This document shows, piece after piece, positions 10,698 through 22,184 of a stretch of DNA of 64,000 nucleotides. The notes under the pieces are model-generated. The model was given only the letters and a program-made list of their open reading frames with translations, ran no database searches and was not told where the DNA came from. Location of the stretch: NCBI GenBank assembly GCA_910574455.1, contig CAJSYZ010000007.1, forward strand, positions 1,426,001 to 1,490,000. Direction: 5' to 3'. This DNA comes from Trichaptum fuscoviolaceum. Taxonomy: Eukaryota > Basidiomycota > Agaricomycetes > Hymenochaetales > Trichaptaceae. The position numbers were made by a program, and so were the translations under genes. Numbering within the stretch: position 1 is the stretch's first letter; every line of letters begins with the position of its first letter.

Positions 10698-13600
10698 TGG
10701 TGATTCAGCCTTCTTTAGAAGTAAAGCAGAGTTGAGAGGTTGAAAGAGAAGTAGAAGCAGAAAAGCCTTTGTGAGTGCAAGACGAGAGGGGAAATTTTCA
10801 CTGTCTTCAAGTTCAAGTTGCGTCAGGGCTGCGTATCTTCTTTCTCACAGCAGAGCCGAACAGCAGCAGCCTGAGGACGTGGGCGTAGCCTGAGGTCTAG
10901 CACAACTTAAGCTTTGCTCAGCGCTCGGATGGAGTGCCGTGCTCGAGATGGAAGTTGTCTTGCCTGACCTCTGGATCACAACCTGCACAGACTCGGAGGG
11001 CCAGACAAGATACACGATCTCAGGCATTTGGTCTTTCTGAGAAGATGTCTTGTACCATCAGATGTAAAGACGTTCGCGGGGTGCTATATGAGCTGCAGGA
11101 TGTCCGTCAGTAGGTAGTAGCTTAAAGTAGACCGGTGCATATTGAATGCCCAAACAAGCGCCCACAGATGCGGCGATCCGAGTCGCAACTTACCGGAATT
11201 TCAAGCTGCTGGGAGTGCCAGTGTACGAGATCTGAGACAGCTTATATAATGAGCCGGGACACGATACCAGCTACAGCAAGTACTTCAAGGAGCTACACAC
11301 CCGCACAGGTATCATGCCAGCCCCCAGTGGCATGTGCAGGGTATTCACTGGCAGTTCTTCGAGGCATTCAAGCACACTCAGGGAGTCGGGTGACGCCATT
11401 CTCCGAGCCCAAGTCGAGAATGTTGCTGATCGTTTATGGTGCGCACGGAGGTTTTTAAAACCTGTCATGATGCAGATTCGGAGTAAGGCCTCAGGTTGCC
11501 CTTGGTGGACATCATTGTTTTGAATGGCCAAACAAGCGCCCACTGGCACGGATGCACGCATTTTCGATTCGCAAGTTGCCGAAACGACAGCCGGGCCACG
11601 GTAGTTCCCAGTGAACTTGGTCCTCTCATTCTCTCAGCCCCTTGATGAAATATCTCGCCGAACTGGCGCAAGAGACTCAGTGTATAATGTGGTTTTGGAG
11701 CTTGGATGTACGTACGCTGCGTGTTGCGCACCGGTAAGCCTGAGTATGCCAGTGCGCTCAGGCTCGCAAAATGAAGATGATATGAAGACTCGGATGCAGG
11801 TCATGGTAGTAAGTGCAGACGGAAACTATGAAGGGCCGGCCCGGGGCTCTGTCGGAGTCTTCGATACTCAGGTCGAAGCACTCGGAAATAGGCAGACTCA
11901 GTCGATTCGAATCGTCTGTCTCCATCTCGCCGAGGAACTCCCAGGCTATGCTCTGTTCTGTTCTGTATACCAAAGTCTGCAGCCTGGACCTGAGGTTCAT
12001 TTCAGATGAACACTCCTGCATCTTGTTCCGAGTACAGGATCGGCCGGGGGCTAAGCAGCGCTCATCTGGTCTTGATGAAGGGGGCTCATATTAACGAAAA
12101 GGACGTCACGGTTCATACTGTCTGTCCAGTGTCCAAGCGACAGGTCCCAATCCCAATCCCAATCCCAATCGCAGTCCCTGTGGCAGCCTCCGCATACATA
12201 TGGTATGCACATATGCATACTAGATCTACCGTGGCCTGGGGGCAGCCGAACCCGCAAGCGTCTGTTGAGCTCACCCCAGCTCCGAGCTACGGAGCATTTG
12301 TATCTGGTCTTCGGACTGATGCGAATTGGTTGAGGAGGAAGATCGTGGATGTTGTTTGGATCGTCGGATTGAGCCGGATAGCATTTCCTTTCGGGCGCGG
12401 TGCTCCGCTGAAGGGGGAATGCGCATATACGCTTGTGTCCGTGGAGGCCCCTTCTCCTTGTGCACGACGAGCCCTGGATCAGATGGAAACTGGTCGCGGT
12501 GTACCGGGGGTCAGTGTTATACTGCACATTATATTTAAAAAATCGTGAGTGTCATGGTGAGTCCGAGAAAGTCATGAGGAAGTACGAACATGGGCATATG
12601 AATTTTAGCGGTCGCTCGGAGGTATATATGTACATACGTATGCATTGACTAGTTCCTTCCACTGGCATGTCGCAGAAGAACGGGCCCTAGCACGATCTGT
12701 CACGGTGAGTGCAGCATTCAGTGCGCCGGCACCCCGTATGAGGCTTTCGTGGACAATGTAGCACATACCGGCAAGCGACGACGACGAGCAGGTGCCAGTG
12801 CACGCCCTTGTAGAAGGTCTTAACAGCGCCTTTAACGGAGACGAACTTTTCCTTTCCTTCGTAGCGAGCTGAAGAGCTGTGCATGGAAGGACCTGCATAC
12901 AGTCCGGTCGATGTCGCGGGACTCGTGTGTAATATGGTCATATGCGGGGAGAGGGGAGAGGGTATGGTATCGCATGCGCATGCGGCGGCGGCGGCGGGTG
13001 GCGTGGCGTAGCGTGGACTGCTCATATTCTGTTTACAAGCTATAAACATTCGCCAACGATGATCACGATCGCTCCTTGCCAGTGCCAGTGAGGGGTAAAC
13101 AGTTACGTGAGATGCTGAGATTGATCACTGGCACATATGTAGATCCCTGCGCTTCACGATCACGTTTCAGACTCCGCGAACCTCGCCGACGATCATCTCC
13201 GGCGCAGAGCGCGACAGAGATGAGCCTGTATGTCCTCGAACTAGGCGGGAGGAGAGGGGACAGGACAGGGGGGTGCGACCGATCTGGACGGCACGACGAC
13301 TTCAAGTTGGATGCCCTTGCACTGGACTCGAATTAGAACACAGGCATTCATTCGATCAGACGCTCTCGGGCTCTGGGCGCTTTTTTGAGAGGTTATGATC
13401 ATGATGAGGTTACGTCGATCAGTTACTAGTACTACTAGTAGTAGGAGCCAGTAGCGAGGTGATAGGCAGATCTCTGGCCCAGATTGGATGCCAGTGTCAC
13501 GGTAGTCAAGTCGTGAGTTGTGCGAATGTACGCGAGTATGTGGACGGATAACCACAGCAGTCAGCGTGAATCCGACCAATGGGAGCAAAGTCAGCTAGAT

Positions 13601-14330
13601 ATCAGAGGGGATCGTGGTTTATGGTTTGCATCCGAGGCTGGCTGCAGCAGCAGCGATATAGAAGCGTGGATCTTATACTTAGAAAGGGGCGAGGGCGGGT
13701 CGGGCAAGAGCATACGTACGTGATTCCGATGAACGTGCTTATTGGATCAATAGTTGAATCCGAACCTTGTTTTGTGTTCGTTAGCCCTGTGTTTCGTTAA
13801 CTTCGACTTCGATCAGCGTTTAGCGTAGGCGCTATGAGAGAGGGAAGGCCCGGGGACGGGAGGTAGCGAGGACGTGAAGTCTAGTGCTAGGCTCCGGGCT
13901 GAGCCTTTGAAGTTCGTATAAGCTGAGGACGAAGCTTGGTGAGGCAATGAAGTCCAAAGCGGCAAGTCATGTATCAGAGACAGAGTCGGGTGACGGCCAG
14001 TCATGTAAATCAAGAACATACTTATATGATTATCCTAGAGGCTTCACTGCCAGGCCCCTGGGCCAGGGTTAATGCAGCAGCTGCCACTGGCAGAGTCAAA
14101 CACGAACTGTGTAAATGAAGAAGAAGAAGAAGAAACGGATGGATGGGCGCGTACGTTGTCTTCCATATGCTCGTTGGACAGCAAGTGTCAGTAACAGAGA
14201 CTGTGTGCCTTCATTTCGGCCGATATATTTATTAGCTGGGGCCTGGCAGGGAAGAGAGCAGCGTTGATTGATCATGAAACTGAAGGGAGAGCACGCAGCA
14301 CGACGCGGGAGGGCGGGTAAAGAACTTGTA
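10698..14330. other. Gene-poor duplicated spacer, copy 1
   Basis: About 3.6 kb with no gene I can support. It contains the shared BTB 5' flank (to about 10.9 kb), ten copies of the octamer TGCCAGTG/CACTGGCA, one copy of a roughly 290-bp dispersed repeat (12114-12402) and a (CCCAAT)n microsatellite at 12145-12170. From about 11.5 kb rightward it has a direct copy at 26.5-29.05 kb, and from about 10.8 to 13.5 kb an inverted copy at 40.85-43.05 kb. Short open frames here change or break between the copies, so I treat them as non-coding. Confidence 0.6.
12114..12402 (+). repeat. Dispersed ~290-bp repeat 'U', copy 1
   Basis: Shared markers are CTGTCTGTCC(A/G)GTGTCCA, CTACCGTGGCCTGG and TTTCCTTTC(T/G)GGC in fixed order. 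Further copies are at about 26685-26930, 27045-27290 and, inverted, 41965-42205. This copy has a CCCAAT microsatellite inserted after the first marker. No coding function recognised. Confidence 0.6.
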
Positions 14331-15057
14331 TTACGTCACACTGACAAGACTGAGAGAACGTGTTTCGACGTCAAGCGTCCTTTGCAGAACGTCCGGAAGG
14401 CGCTGGATGCATCCTGGATCCGGCCGGCGTTCGAAGTGTTCTCTGCACACGAGTTCCGGATTGTTTGGATTCCAGAGGCGAATGCATGGGCTGCCGTCGA
14501 CGACGTATCGGTGTAATTCGGCGTTCAGCTTGGCATGATCCCCATCGTCAAGATTACCCTTGCTCCCGAAGACCGTGACTCTGGGACACGCACCCTCGTT
14601 TCATGCCATACACGGTCCCGACGGCGACGACGGCCAGCGGTGTCAGTGTGCTCCGGGTCGTCGTGCCTGGCGGCGGCGTGCGTAACGCTGCTGTCCTGCT
14701 CGCCTCACGAAGAGCGACCATCTCCTCAACATCCTCGGCCGTTGCCGGCGGTGGGTCCAAGTAAGCCCATTCCGGAGATACCCAGCCCGAACTCCGCCCA
14801 AGGTGATCCAATTTAGTCCCTCATTACGTCTGTCTCGGAAATGCATACGTCCCAAACATAATAGACAAAAAATAATTGCATACCTTGCTATTGTTGTTTG
14901 CAGTCAGTCGGTCTGATGGTTGAGCCTTGACTCTGTTCGTAAGCCCAGAAGGCCATAAGTAATGTCGGGGACTATTCTAACCGGATAAAATATGGATAAG
15001 GAAATGAGACATACCGAAAAAGGAGAAGGCAAGCCCAAAAAGACGTGTTAAGGGCAT
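14331..15057 (-). CDS. Small unknown gene X, copy 1 (uncertain model, possibly decayed)
   Basis: Unrecognised. On the minus strand an ATG at 15057 opens a short hydrophobic exon (MPLTRLFGLAFSFFG) followed by a GTATGT donor. A middle segment reads VSPEWAYLDPPPATAEDVEE, preceded by a good branch site (GGACTAAAT) and AG. A last exon from about 14580 to the stop at 14331 reads VTVFGSKGNLDD, then HRYVVDGSPCIRLWNPNNPE and REHFERRPDPGCIQRLPDVL. The last exon is kept in the second copy (29058-29778) with mostly single-residue changes, which supports coding. The join between first and middle exons runs into a stop, so the gene may already be broken. It lies head-to-head with the AMPK beta gene, sharing the 15058-15694 promoter region. 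Confidence 0.4.
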
Positions 15058-15694
15058 GGCGCAGGTGGAGGTCGAGCCTCTCACTGCCCGTCTCCTCGAG
15101 TGTCCTCTGCATACTTATCTTCTTCTCCGCCATCGTCCACGCCCTCGACAACTTCTTTCCTCGTCGTCGCTGTCGTCTTCCCGCTCACCGCCGACGACAA
15201 GTAACAGCCCTCGCAGCCGCGCACCACACGCCCTTTTTTCCACCCGCTTTATCAGCCATCAAATCCAAAACCCACACCGCCGTAGAAGGAAACAAGCTCG
15301 CGAGGAGAGGAAAAGGGAAAGGCTGTCGAACGACTCCGAGTCGAATAATCTTTATTCCATCCCTGCGGCGTGTCCGTGTGCGTGCTGCTTCGCTCGTCGA
15401 CAGAGGCTGAGGCGGCTGTGGTGCTCACTCGCTCACATCCAGGTTATCCGATACTGAGAATATACACCTGCGAAAGAAGGCTGCACCCCTGCCCTGCCGG
15501 ACGCATTGTGCACAGCGAGCGCACCAAGACTGAATCCCAGCGTCTCCCTTTTCCACTGAAGCGAAAAACGCACTGCGGCTGCGGGACAAGGGCTTTCAAG
15601 AAGTCTGAGCACACACGGATAGAGACTATATATCTAACTTGAATATTCTCGTGGCCTTCTTTTCTCCATATATTCAGATATCTATTAACTACGG
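15058..15694. promoter_or_regulatory. Shared promoter/leader between gene X and AMPK beta copy 1
   Basis: About 640 bp between two divergent starts, conserved in the second copy (29779-30429). The part next to the AMPK beta ATG ends in a TATATATCTAACTT stretch and a T/C-rich leader. Open frames here are not conserved and I do not annotate them. Confidence 0.5.
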
Positions 15695-17965
15695 ATGGGC
15701 AACACCTCCTCCTCCGCTAACCCTCGCCAACAACACCACCCCTCCTCCTCCCTCTCCTCCTACTCGTCCTCCCCCCCGAACCAGAACCCGGACTCCCCCC
15801 GCCGCGCCTCCTCCTCTCGCCGTTCTCGCTCGCACACCCCCGCCAGCGCCGCCCACCGATCCCACTTATCGCAGTCCACCACCTACAGCCCCAACGACGG
15901 GCCTGCCCCGCCCCCGCGCTCGCCCTCCCTCGCACCGGCGCCGACGCCCACGCAGACAGATCCCCCAGCGTCTGATGCGCTCACCCTCCCCGCCGCGCAG
16001 CAGCAGGACGGCGCACAGACGACCCAGCAACAAGAAAACACCAGCACCAAAAAACTCCCCCACCGCTCCCTCCGCACCAAAAAGCGCTCGCTCGAGCTCC
16101 CCGACCTCGCCCTCGCCCTCACCCCCGCCGCGTCTGCCGCGAACGGAATGACGTCCACCGCCGCCACGGCGGGTGCCGTGCTCCCCAACGCACCCGCCGC
16201 TGCGGGCGTGCGCCGTCCCCAAGCATCATCGCCCATCGCCATCCCCAACCGTGTCGGGGCTGCGCCGAGCTCCGCGGCGTCGCAGGCCGCCGCGAAGCAG
16301 GCTGCACTCCAGGAGCGCGAGCGCGAGCGCATGCGGCAGATCCCCACCGCCGCCGTCGAGCTTGCGCCGAACGCTGCGACTGCGACTACAGCCGGAGCGG
16401 GACGCGGACGCGGGGTGAACGCACACATCCGCGGCGCGCCGCTGCAGTACAACTCGACGCGGTCCTTCGCAGGCGCGACGGGGCGGAGCGGCGGGCCGGG
16501 CGCGACGTACACGGGGAGCAACGGCCAGGAGCGCACGATGCAGAGCTTCGCGCTGCGTGCGCACCCGCACGGCGGGTTCGTGCCCGAGGACGTGCACTCG
16601 TCCATCCCGCTCGCCCTGCGCAAGGCCGAGCTCGGCGACGATGCGGAGGCAGCTGAGGACGATGACGAACAGGGCGGTGTGGGCGCGAAGGAGGCGCGGG
16701 CGCACGCACACGAACTGGGCCTTGGTCTCGGCCTCGACGAGTCGGGCGAGGAGACGGAGAGGACGCTGGCACAGGTGTGCATTGTGTGGAGGTACGGCGG
16801 GCGTGATGTGAAGCTGCTCCGTGCGGGCGACAACAACTGGAAAGGACGCACGCCAATGGAATACGAGTGAGTTGAGATTTGTCTTTCATTTTCATTTTGT
16901 TTTTATTTTTCCCCCTCAACTACATTATTTTATTCTATTTCTTGTACTTTTATTGAATTAGTTTAGAGTTCCACCGTCATTTGCCTGAGAAGGGCTTTCC
17001 CCCCTCCCCCCTTTTCTTTCGGCCATACATAATTCATTCATGTAAACCACTCTCCCTTCCCCCTCCCTCAGGCTCCCCTGTACCGATTTCCATTCTTGTA
17101 TGCTTCGCTGCTTCGTCCTTTGCATTTATTACTCACCTCTTCGTTGGAGCAACACATACTGACTGATCCCCTCTCCCCACCACTCTCCCCACTCTCTTCG
17201 ATCTCTCCGTCGGTCGGATTATCTACGGCGATGCTTGCGACTGTGCCCCTCCCGCCCTTGGTATCGTTATCGCACGCACACGCGCACCGCTCGTCGGGAC
17301 CCACACCGGGACCTACATCGATCCACGTACTCGCGCACGGTCCTGCACCACAACCCATCCCGATCCCCGTCGCGGGCCCGTCCTCGCAACCACACAAACG
17401 CAACCACAACCGCCGGCGGACACCGTCGCTGTCGCGATCAACGACACCTACACCCCCCTCGCCCCCGCTCGCGACGCCTCCACCGTCGGCATACTCCAGC
17501 GAGGCGACGAACGAATGGCGTGCGTGGGTGCCGCTGATGCCGGGCACGCACCACATCCGGTTCCAGGTCGACGGGCAGGTCACGACCGCGGAGGACCTGC
17601 CGACGGCCGTGGACGACAACGGCACGATCGCGAACTACGTCGCGGTCCCGCTCTCGGGGAACACGCCGCCGTCCGCGTCCGCGGCGGTGCTGGCGCACCC
17701 CACGCCGACGAAGGAGAACCCGAACAGCCACCTGCCGCCGGCGATCTCGACCGCGGTGGGCGCGAGCTTCTTTGCGGACGCCCAGAAGACGCCCTCCGGG
17801 TCCGGATCTGCGCGCTCGGGTGCGGGTACGCGCGCAGGCAACCTTGTCGAGGACTACAACCGGCGGTTGCTCGCGGTCGCCTTGAGTAGACATAGCTTTT
17901 CATGTACATACTTCATAGGTAGGAAATATGACAATATAAGCAATGTAAACCATCATCGCGGGTGA
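15695..17965 (+). pseudogene. SNF1/AMPK beta subunit, truncated copy 1
   Basis: Duplicate of the intact gene at 30430-33237. Exon 1 (from 15695) is complete, including the MGNTSSS start and the first half of the glycogen-binding domain. The donor after the MEY codons and the acceptor about 630 nt later are kept, giving NEWRAWVPLMPGTHHIRFQV. Compared with the intact copy, 174 bp (58 codons, in frame) are missing after SFFADAQ; this removes the PRHLEKLIMN kinase-interaction motif. About 60 bp later the sequence diverges altogether, the C-terminal ASC domain is absent, and the frame ends at TGA 17963-17965, inside the terminal repeat that starts at 17955. If expressed, it would be a beta subunit able to bind glycogen but not to assemble SNF1. 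Codon-repeat length differences in exon 1 separate the two copies. Confidence 0.85.
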
Positions 17966-18033
17966 GAGGCACCTCTCGTCCGGTGCCTCGTCTGGACTTA
18001 GTTTTTTTCGAAGCCCGGAGGGCGAGAAAAAAA
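17955..18033 (+). repeat. Left inverted terminal repeat
   Basis: Begins ATCGCGG, contains CGGTGCCTCG and CTGGACTTAG, and ends in a hairpin of a T-run, TCGAAGCCC, GGAGGGCGA and an A-run. The stop codon of the truncated AMPK beta frame lies in its first 11 bases. Confidence 0.8.
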
Positions 18034-18046
18034 CGAAATGCACTAA

Positions 18047-18209
18047 GACAGACAAAAAGAGACTATATAGAGTCTCTCAAATACAAACTATAAGAGAGGC
18101 AAGAGTCTTCTATAAGAGACTTGGGCGAGTACTCGCCCAAGCCAAGACAAAATGCATTAGGACAGACTAAGAGAGACTATATAGAGTCTCAGATACAAAC
18201 TATAAGAGA
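18047..18209 (+). repeat. Direct repeat pair (~50 bp) with a palindromic spacer
   Basis: Two copies (18047-18098 and 18160-18209) share GAGACTATATAGAGTCTC and ATACAAACTATAAGAGA. Between them, at 18120-18141, is a 22-bp perfect palindrome with core GGGCGAGTACTCGCCC. Confidence 0.7.
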
Positions 18210-18283
18210 ACACTATAGGAGACTCTGGCGAGTCTCCTCTCAGAGAGACTATGGTCTCAAGAGTGCCTTTACTCGGAAGTACA

Positions 18284-18323
18284 TTCCCGCGGTCTTGGGG
18301 AGTACTCCCCATGAGCGCGGGAA
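18284..18323 (+). repeat. 40-bp nested palindrome, copy 1
   Basis: Arms TTCCCGCG and GCGCGGGAA flank the perfect 16-bp core TGGGGAGTACTCCCCA. This is the best copy of a family of about seven inside the block. Confidence 0.8.
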
Positions 18324-18477
18324 AATACCACTAAACAAAGACACACCTACCCAGTGCCAGTGGCACTTGCGAGAGTCTCCTTATAGGAGACTCGAGCAAG
18401 GAGTGCTTTCCCGTGCTCTGAGCGAGTGCTCGCCCATAGGACCCGGGTGCCAGTGGCTCTCCTTATTAAGGTGTGGT

Positions 18478-18516
18478 TTCCCGCGGTCTTGGGGAATACT
18501 CCCCATAAGCGCGGGA
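18478..18516 (+). repeat. 40-bp nested palindrome, copy 2
   Basis: Same arms and orientation as copy 1; the core has one change (GGGGAATACTCCCC). Confidence 0.75.
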
Positions 18517-18704
18517 GTAATTGTCCCAATAAAGTCATCTGGCCTGACCACTGGGCGAGTACTCCGAGTCGCCCTAGGCCTGAGTACAGCACTGGCACGG
18601 GGTGCCAGTGGCACTATAGATAAGAGTCTCCCGTAAGGGGCCCACGTTCTCTCTTCTGCGCCCGCAGTTCTTCTCACGCCCTCGGAGCATATGCTCCCAC
18701 TATT

Positions 18705-18747
18705 TTCCCGCGGTCTTGGCGAGTACTCCCCATAGTAAGCGCGGGAA
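18705..18747 (+). repeat. 40-bp nested palindrome, copy 3
   Basis: Same arms; core altered to GGCGAGTACTCCCC with a small insertion before the right arm. Confidence 0.7.
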
Positions 18748-18851
18748 TATTTGCCCGAGTAAGTACTGCTACTTAGGTGACTTGGTGCCCGAGTCCTTTC
18801 ACTATAGAGTCTCCCGTAAGGGTGACTCGAGTACCTTTATTGAGGAGTAGT

Positions 18852-18891
18852 TTCCCGCGCTTATGGGGAGTACTCCCCAAGACCGCGGGAA
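18852..18891 (-). repeat. 40-bp nested palindrome, copy 4 (reversed)
   Basis: Core TGGGGAGTACTCCCCA intact, but the asymmetric arm sequences are swapped relative to copies 1-3, so the unit lies in the opposite direction. Confidence 0.75.
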
Positions 18892-19064
18892 CATCTGTTC
18901 CAATAAAGCTGTGTGGTACTGAGACTCGGGCTCCGAGTCTCCTTGTTTCTACTTGTCTCTGTTTTGTCTAAGGCTCCTGGTAACCCAGCCTCTAAGCCAG
19001 CCACCGCACCTATTAGTGCCCTGGTCTCTTCAGTCTCTTAACGGAGACCATATTCAGGCATATA

Positions 19065-19103
19065 GTCCCGCTGTCTTGGCGAGTACTTGCCATAAGCGCG
19101 AGA
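19065..19103 (+). repeat. 40-bp nested palindrome, copy 5 (degenerate)
   Basis: Several arm and core positions are changed (GGCGAGTACTTGCC), but the CTGTCTTGG and CATAAGCGCG flanks are recognisable. Confidence 0.5.
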
Positions 19104-19416
19104 ACATCTGGCCTGACGGTTGCCTTAGACTCTTATATAGGGCACCGAGTCTCCTTCTTTCTACTATAGTGCCACTGGGTTCCCACTGGCAACCTGACCG
19201 GCACTTAGCAAAACTTGGGTGCGTGCTCACTCTAGCTAAAGAGCGATGATCAGAAGAACCTCCTTCTGCCTCTTGCCTTTCTGACTTTAAAGTGCTCAGG
19301 AGGAGCGTGTACAGGCTATATTTGCGCATGCGCTAGGCACTCTCGGCACCAGCACACTTACTCGCCCATCTGAGCGACAGGCTTTTTGCTGTCCTGCCTT
19401 CCATCCTAAAGGCCGT

Positions 19417-19819
19417 CCAGTCACCGATAGCGAGTTGCCGCAGGCAACGAGCGGACGTGAGAAGTAAAGATGTGTGCCCAGTTTCTCTCACCGTCGCTGC
19501 TTCACTTTGCTATGTCCTTCTTAGTGATGCTAAGAGCTACTATAATGACATTTGCTTGTTCAGGTGCAATGAGATTCCACTCAAGCATTCCCTGTGCAGA
19601 TTCCATATATCAATAACAGATTCTTGATCCAGTCACCAATAGCGAGTTGCCGCAGGCAACGAGCAAACACAAGAAGCAAGGTGCGGGCCCGGTTTCTCTC
19701 ACTTTGTCAAGGCTACACCATCCTCACTTACATCTTCTCTCCCACCTAGTCACAAATAGCGAGTTGCCGTAGGCAACAAGCGGACGCAAGAAGCAAGAAT
19801 GGGCTATGGTTGCTCCCAC
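19417..19819 (+). repeat. Three spaced copies of a ~75-bp repeat
   Basis: Copies at 19417-19492, 19629-19703 and 19745-19819 share CCAGTCACCRATAGC, a hairpin GTTGCCGCAGGCAAC (one base changed in copy 3), GAAGYAA and GTTTCTCTCAC. Spacing is irregular, so this is not a simple tandem array. No coding meaning recognised. Confidence 0.7.
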
Positions 19820-21900
19820 TAGCTGGTGGTTTCTGCAGCATCAAGATTCCCAGCTCTCTGTACAAAGCCTTCTTTCAAGACTACAATGAAAACTGTTTCT
19901 GCTTGATTTTTCCTCTACTTACTCTGCTTCTGTGTATCTTTTCTCTAATGTGGGTCAGCTGGACAAGTTTCATGCGCTCTACAATCCTTGTATTACATAT
20001 ACTTCCCCGCTTCAATACCTTTAACTTGCTATTAGAGTTTTGTGCTACTTATCAGTATCAATCATGGTCACTTTCAATTCAACTCTGCTGTTCTCTCCGC
20101 TTCACCCTCATGGGCGGCCTCGGACAGATTTCTTCTCACAAGGATTGGATGCGTCTGCAGCCTTGGCTTCAAGAAATGGCACTGCCAATCATATCTATGG
20201 CATTGTCCATACTATACTCAATATTCTGCAGACTTTTTGAGAATGACTGGGTGTAGAGTGTAAGTCTGTTGTGTAGAAATCCAAGACTTAGGACATGGCA
20301 ACAATCGTCAGCTGAGTTTGTTCTTCCCGCTTTGAGCACTGGCAATACAAAACTCTGGATGTCTGCCCATTCTGCATTCACACCTACTTTTGACCGCGGA
20401 ATGACAACAAGATCTACAATCAAATGCATAAATTCAGAAGAAAATTTAAAAGAAAACTGCCCTAGTACACATTAACTGCTTATTCGAATAGACTATCCCA
20501 CTGACTTGGCGGGCGCAAGCTTATATTCTTACTGACAATCCGCTGATGCTGCAAATTCACCAACAACTGCTTTTAAAATGTGTGCGTACGAGCATCTCGG
20601 ACACGACCATCATAATCTCGCCATTGTCACCACCTTCTATTGCCAGAGCCGCCACGGGTGTCTAACCAGAGGGCGCTTGCTCGAGGGACTCCGCACCTCC
20701 GCCGCTACTTGAAGGCACTCCCTCGCTCGCAGGTAGCGACTTGTTCAAGGATAATGCAACAGAGGTCACCCTTTCCCAGAATGCTGACTTATGAGTGTGT
20801 CAATGCCAGACGCAAGAATCAAAATCATATAACAATGCGTCTCACCTGATACAAATGCGGACTCGGAGCCAGACTCCTCCAAGGCTACTGGTAGCACGGA
20901 TGGCAGAACCAGAATTGGGCAGGACTGCGTCCATTTCAAGCAACATTGAGAGCTTGATGTTCCCTGCTTCTCAACTAACCTCGATTCAGACATTGGCTTC
21001 TTTCCAAGCCTGGAGCCCTTCCGAGGAGTCGAGGTCAAAACACTGAAAGACGAGTCAAACAACTCCACAATGTCCAGTTCAGAGTCCATAAATGATCGCC
21101 TAGTGCAGTCCTCGATCAAACTCAAGGACAGCTAAGGAGAAAGACTGTACTGCTACTCTCGCCTCTGAGCACGCAGCATTGCCTCTATCCTTGCTCGTTT
21201 TGGAAGAGCACTCAGCAATGTATCCAACAATAAGCTTGGTCCTCAGCGTAGTTTGCCTCAGCCACAGTGTCATCCGAGGAACCCGAGAATACAAGACAGT
21301 GCGGCAACAGTGCATCCTCAGCTCCAATCCCAGCCAAGGCAGAACAATGAAGCGATCTAGACCATGATACCGTGCCAGATGGGAATGACGGCAGATATCA
21401 AACATAGCAGGTCCAGACAGAAGCACTACATATGCAGATGCCTCAAGAGTGCCTACTTCTTCTACAATCCGAGAAAGTGATCTTGACCAAGACACAGTTC
21501 CAGAAGGGAAATTCGGTAGATCAGAGAGATCAGGTGCAGATAAGAGAACCACAGCTTCAGATGCCTCAGCTTCGAGTTCGCCGACTTCTTCTGGCGACCA
21601 TGCCGGTATGGTCTCCAGGTCTGTCAGGCTCGCAGTATAACATGGCAGCTCCAGAACATCGGGCAATCTTGAAGGTTCTCTGTCATCCGGGGCAGGCAAG
21701 GGTCATATTCTCCAACGGCCGCGACTGGCAAAGATGGCGGAGGGACTGACAGCAGAGTTGGCGCTGCAGACTGTGTCAATGTCTCTAGCCTTGAGTCACA
21801 GCTCCTCCTCGACCCTGCAGTACAAATCGACGACTCAGGTAGAGAATGAAGTCCCACACCCAAGTCCAAAGGAACGCGACCCTCTCGAACGTTGAGATCC
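19820..21900. other. Interior of the terminal-repeat block with no supported gene
   Basis: Several open frames of 100-200 codons occur on both strands, but none has a recognisable domain or a convincing exon chain. The minus-strand frames at 21100-22013 are Glu/Ser/Leu-rich and may be downstream exons or remnants of the coiled-coil gene. Confidence 0.4.
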
Positions 21901-22184
21901 GGTGCCGGATCATCACAGGGGGGAGGACATTCAGGAGAGCAGAGCCCGTCCGTACCAACGGACGCGATTGCCCTGTCCAGCATGTTCCCCCAAAAGTGAG
22001 ATGGCAAAGGCAACTCGCAGACTGATCGAGTCAGGCGTCGGAGCTATCCAATGCAGCATCAATAAGCAGATAAACATAAGTAAAGTAGATATATACTGAC
22101 CAGAAATAAACTGATGCTCCAACAACATTGTCTTTTGTTCGTCTTCTGTCTTTGCAGCCTCAAAGGACTTTATCGTGGAAAGGG

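Larger units (their letters stand above)
11545..17890 (+). repeat. Segmental duplication, left copy
   Basis: Nearly base-for-base similar, with scattered indels, to about 26505-32740 at an offset close to 14.72 kb. The unit holds the spacer, small gene X (-) and the AMPK beta gene (+). This copy is the damaged one: its AMPK beta gene lacks 174 bp and is cut off before the terminal repeat at 17955. Introns and spacer are as similar as exons, so the duplication is recent. Confidence 0.85.

Noticed and set aside
12006..12548. 180-codon plus frame and overlapping 158-codon minus frame
   Set aside because: They lie in the U repeat and a microsatellite (read as PIPIPI or DWDWDW) and are not kept open in the other copies.
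15883..16851. Long antisense open frame (322 codons, minus) opposite AMPK beta exon 1; also 30600-31652 (350 codons)
   Set aside because: Caused by very GC-rich codon use on the sense strand, where the antisense frame is rarely broken. The sense strand has clear CBM48 motifs.
18001..19820. Repeats considered as a CRISPR array
   Set aside because: The units are palindromes and irregularly spaced in a eukaryotic genome, with no uniform spacers and no cas genes.
19810..20256. 148-codon hydrophobic plus-strand frame in the block
   Set aside because: Rich in Phe/Leu/Ser from T-rich DNA; no family resemblance or splice context.
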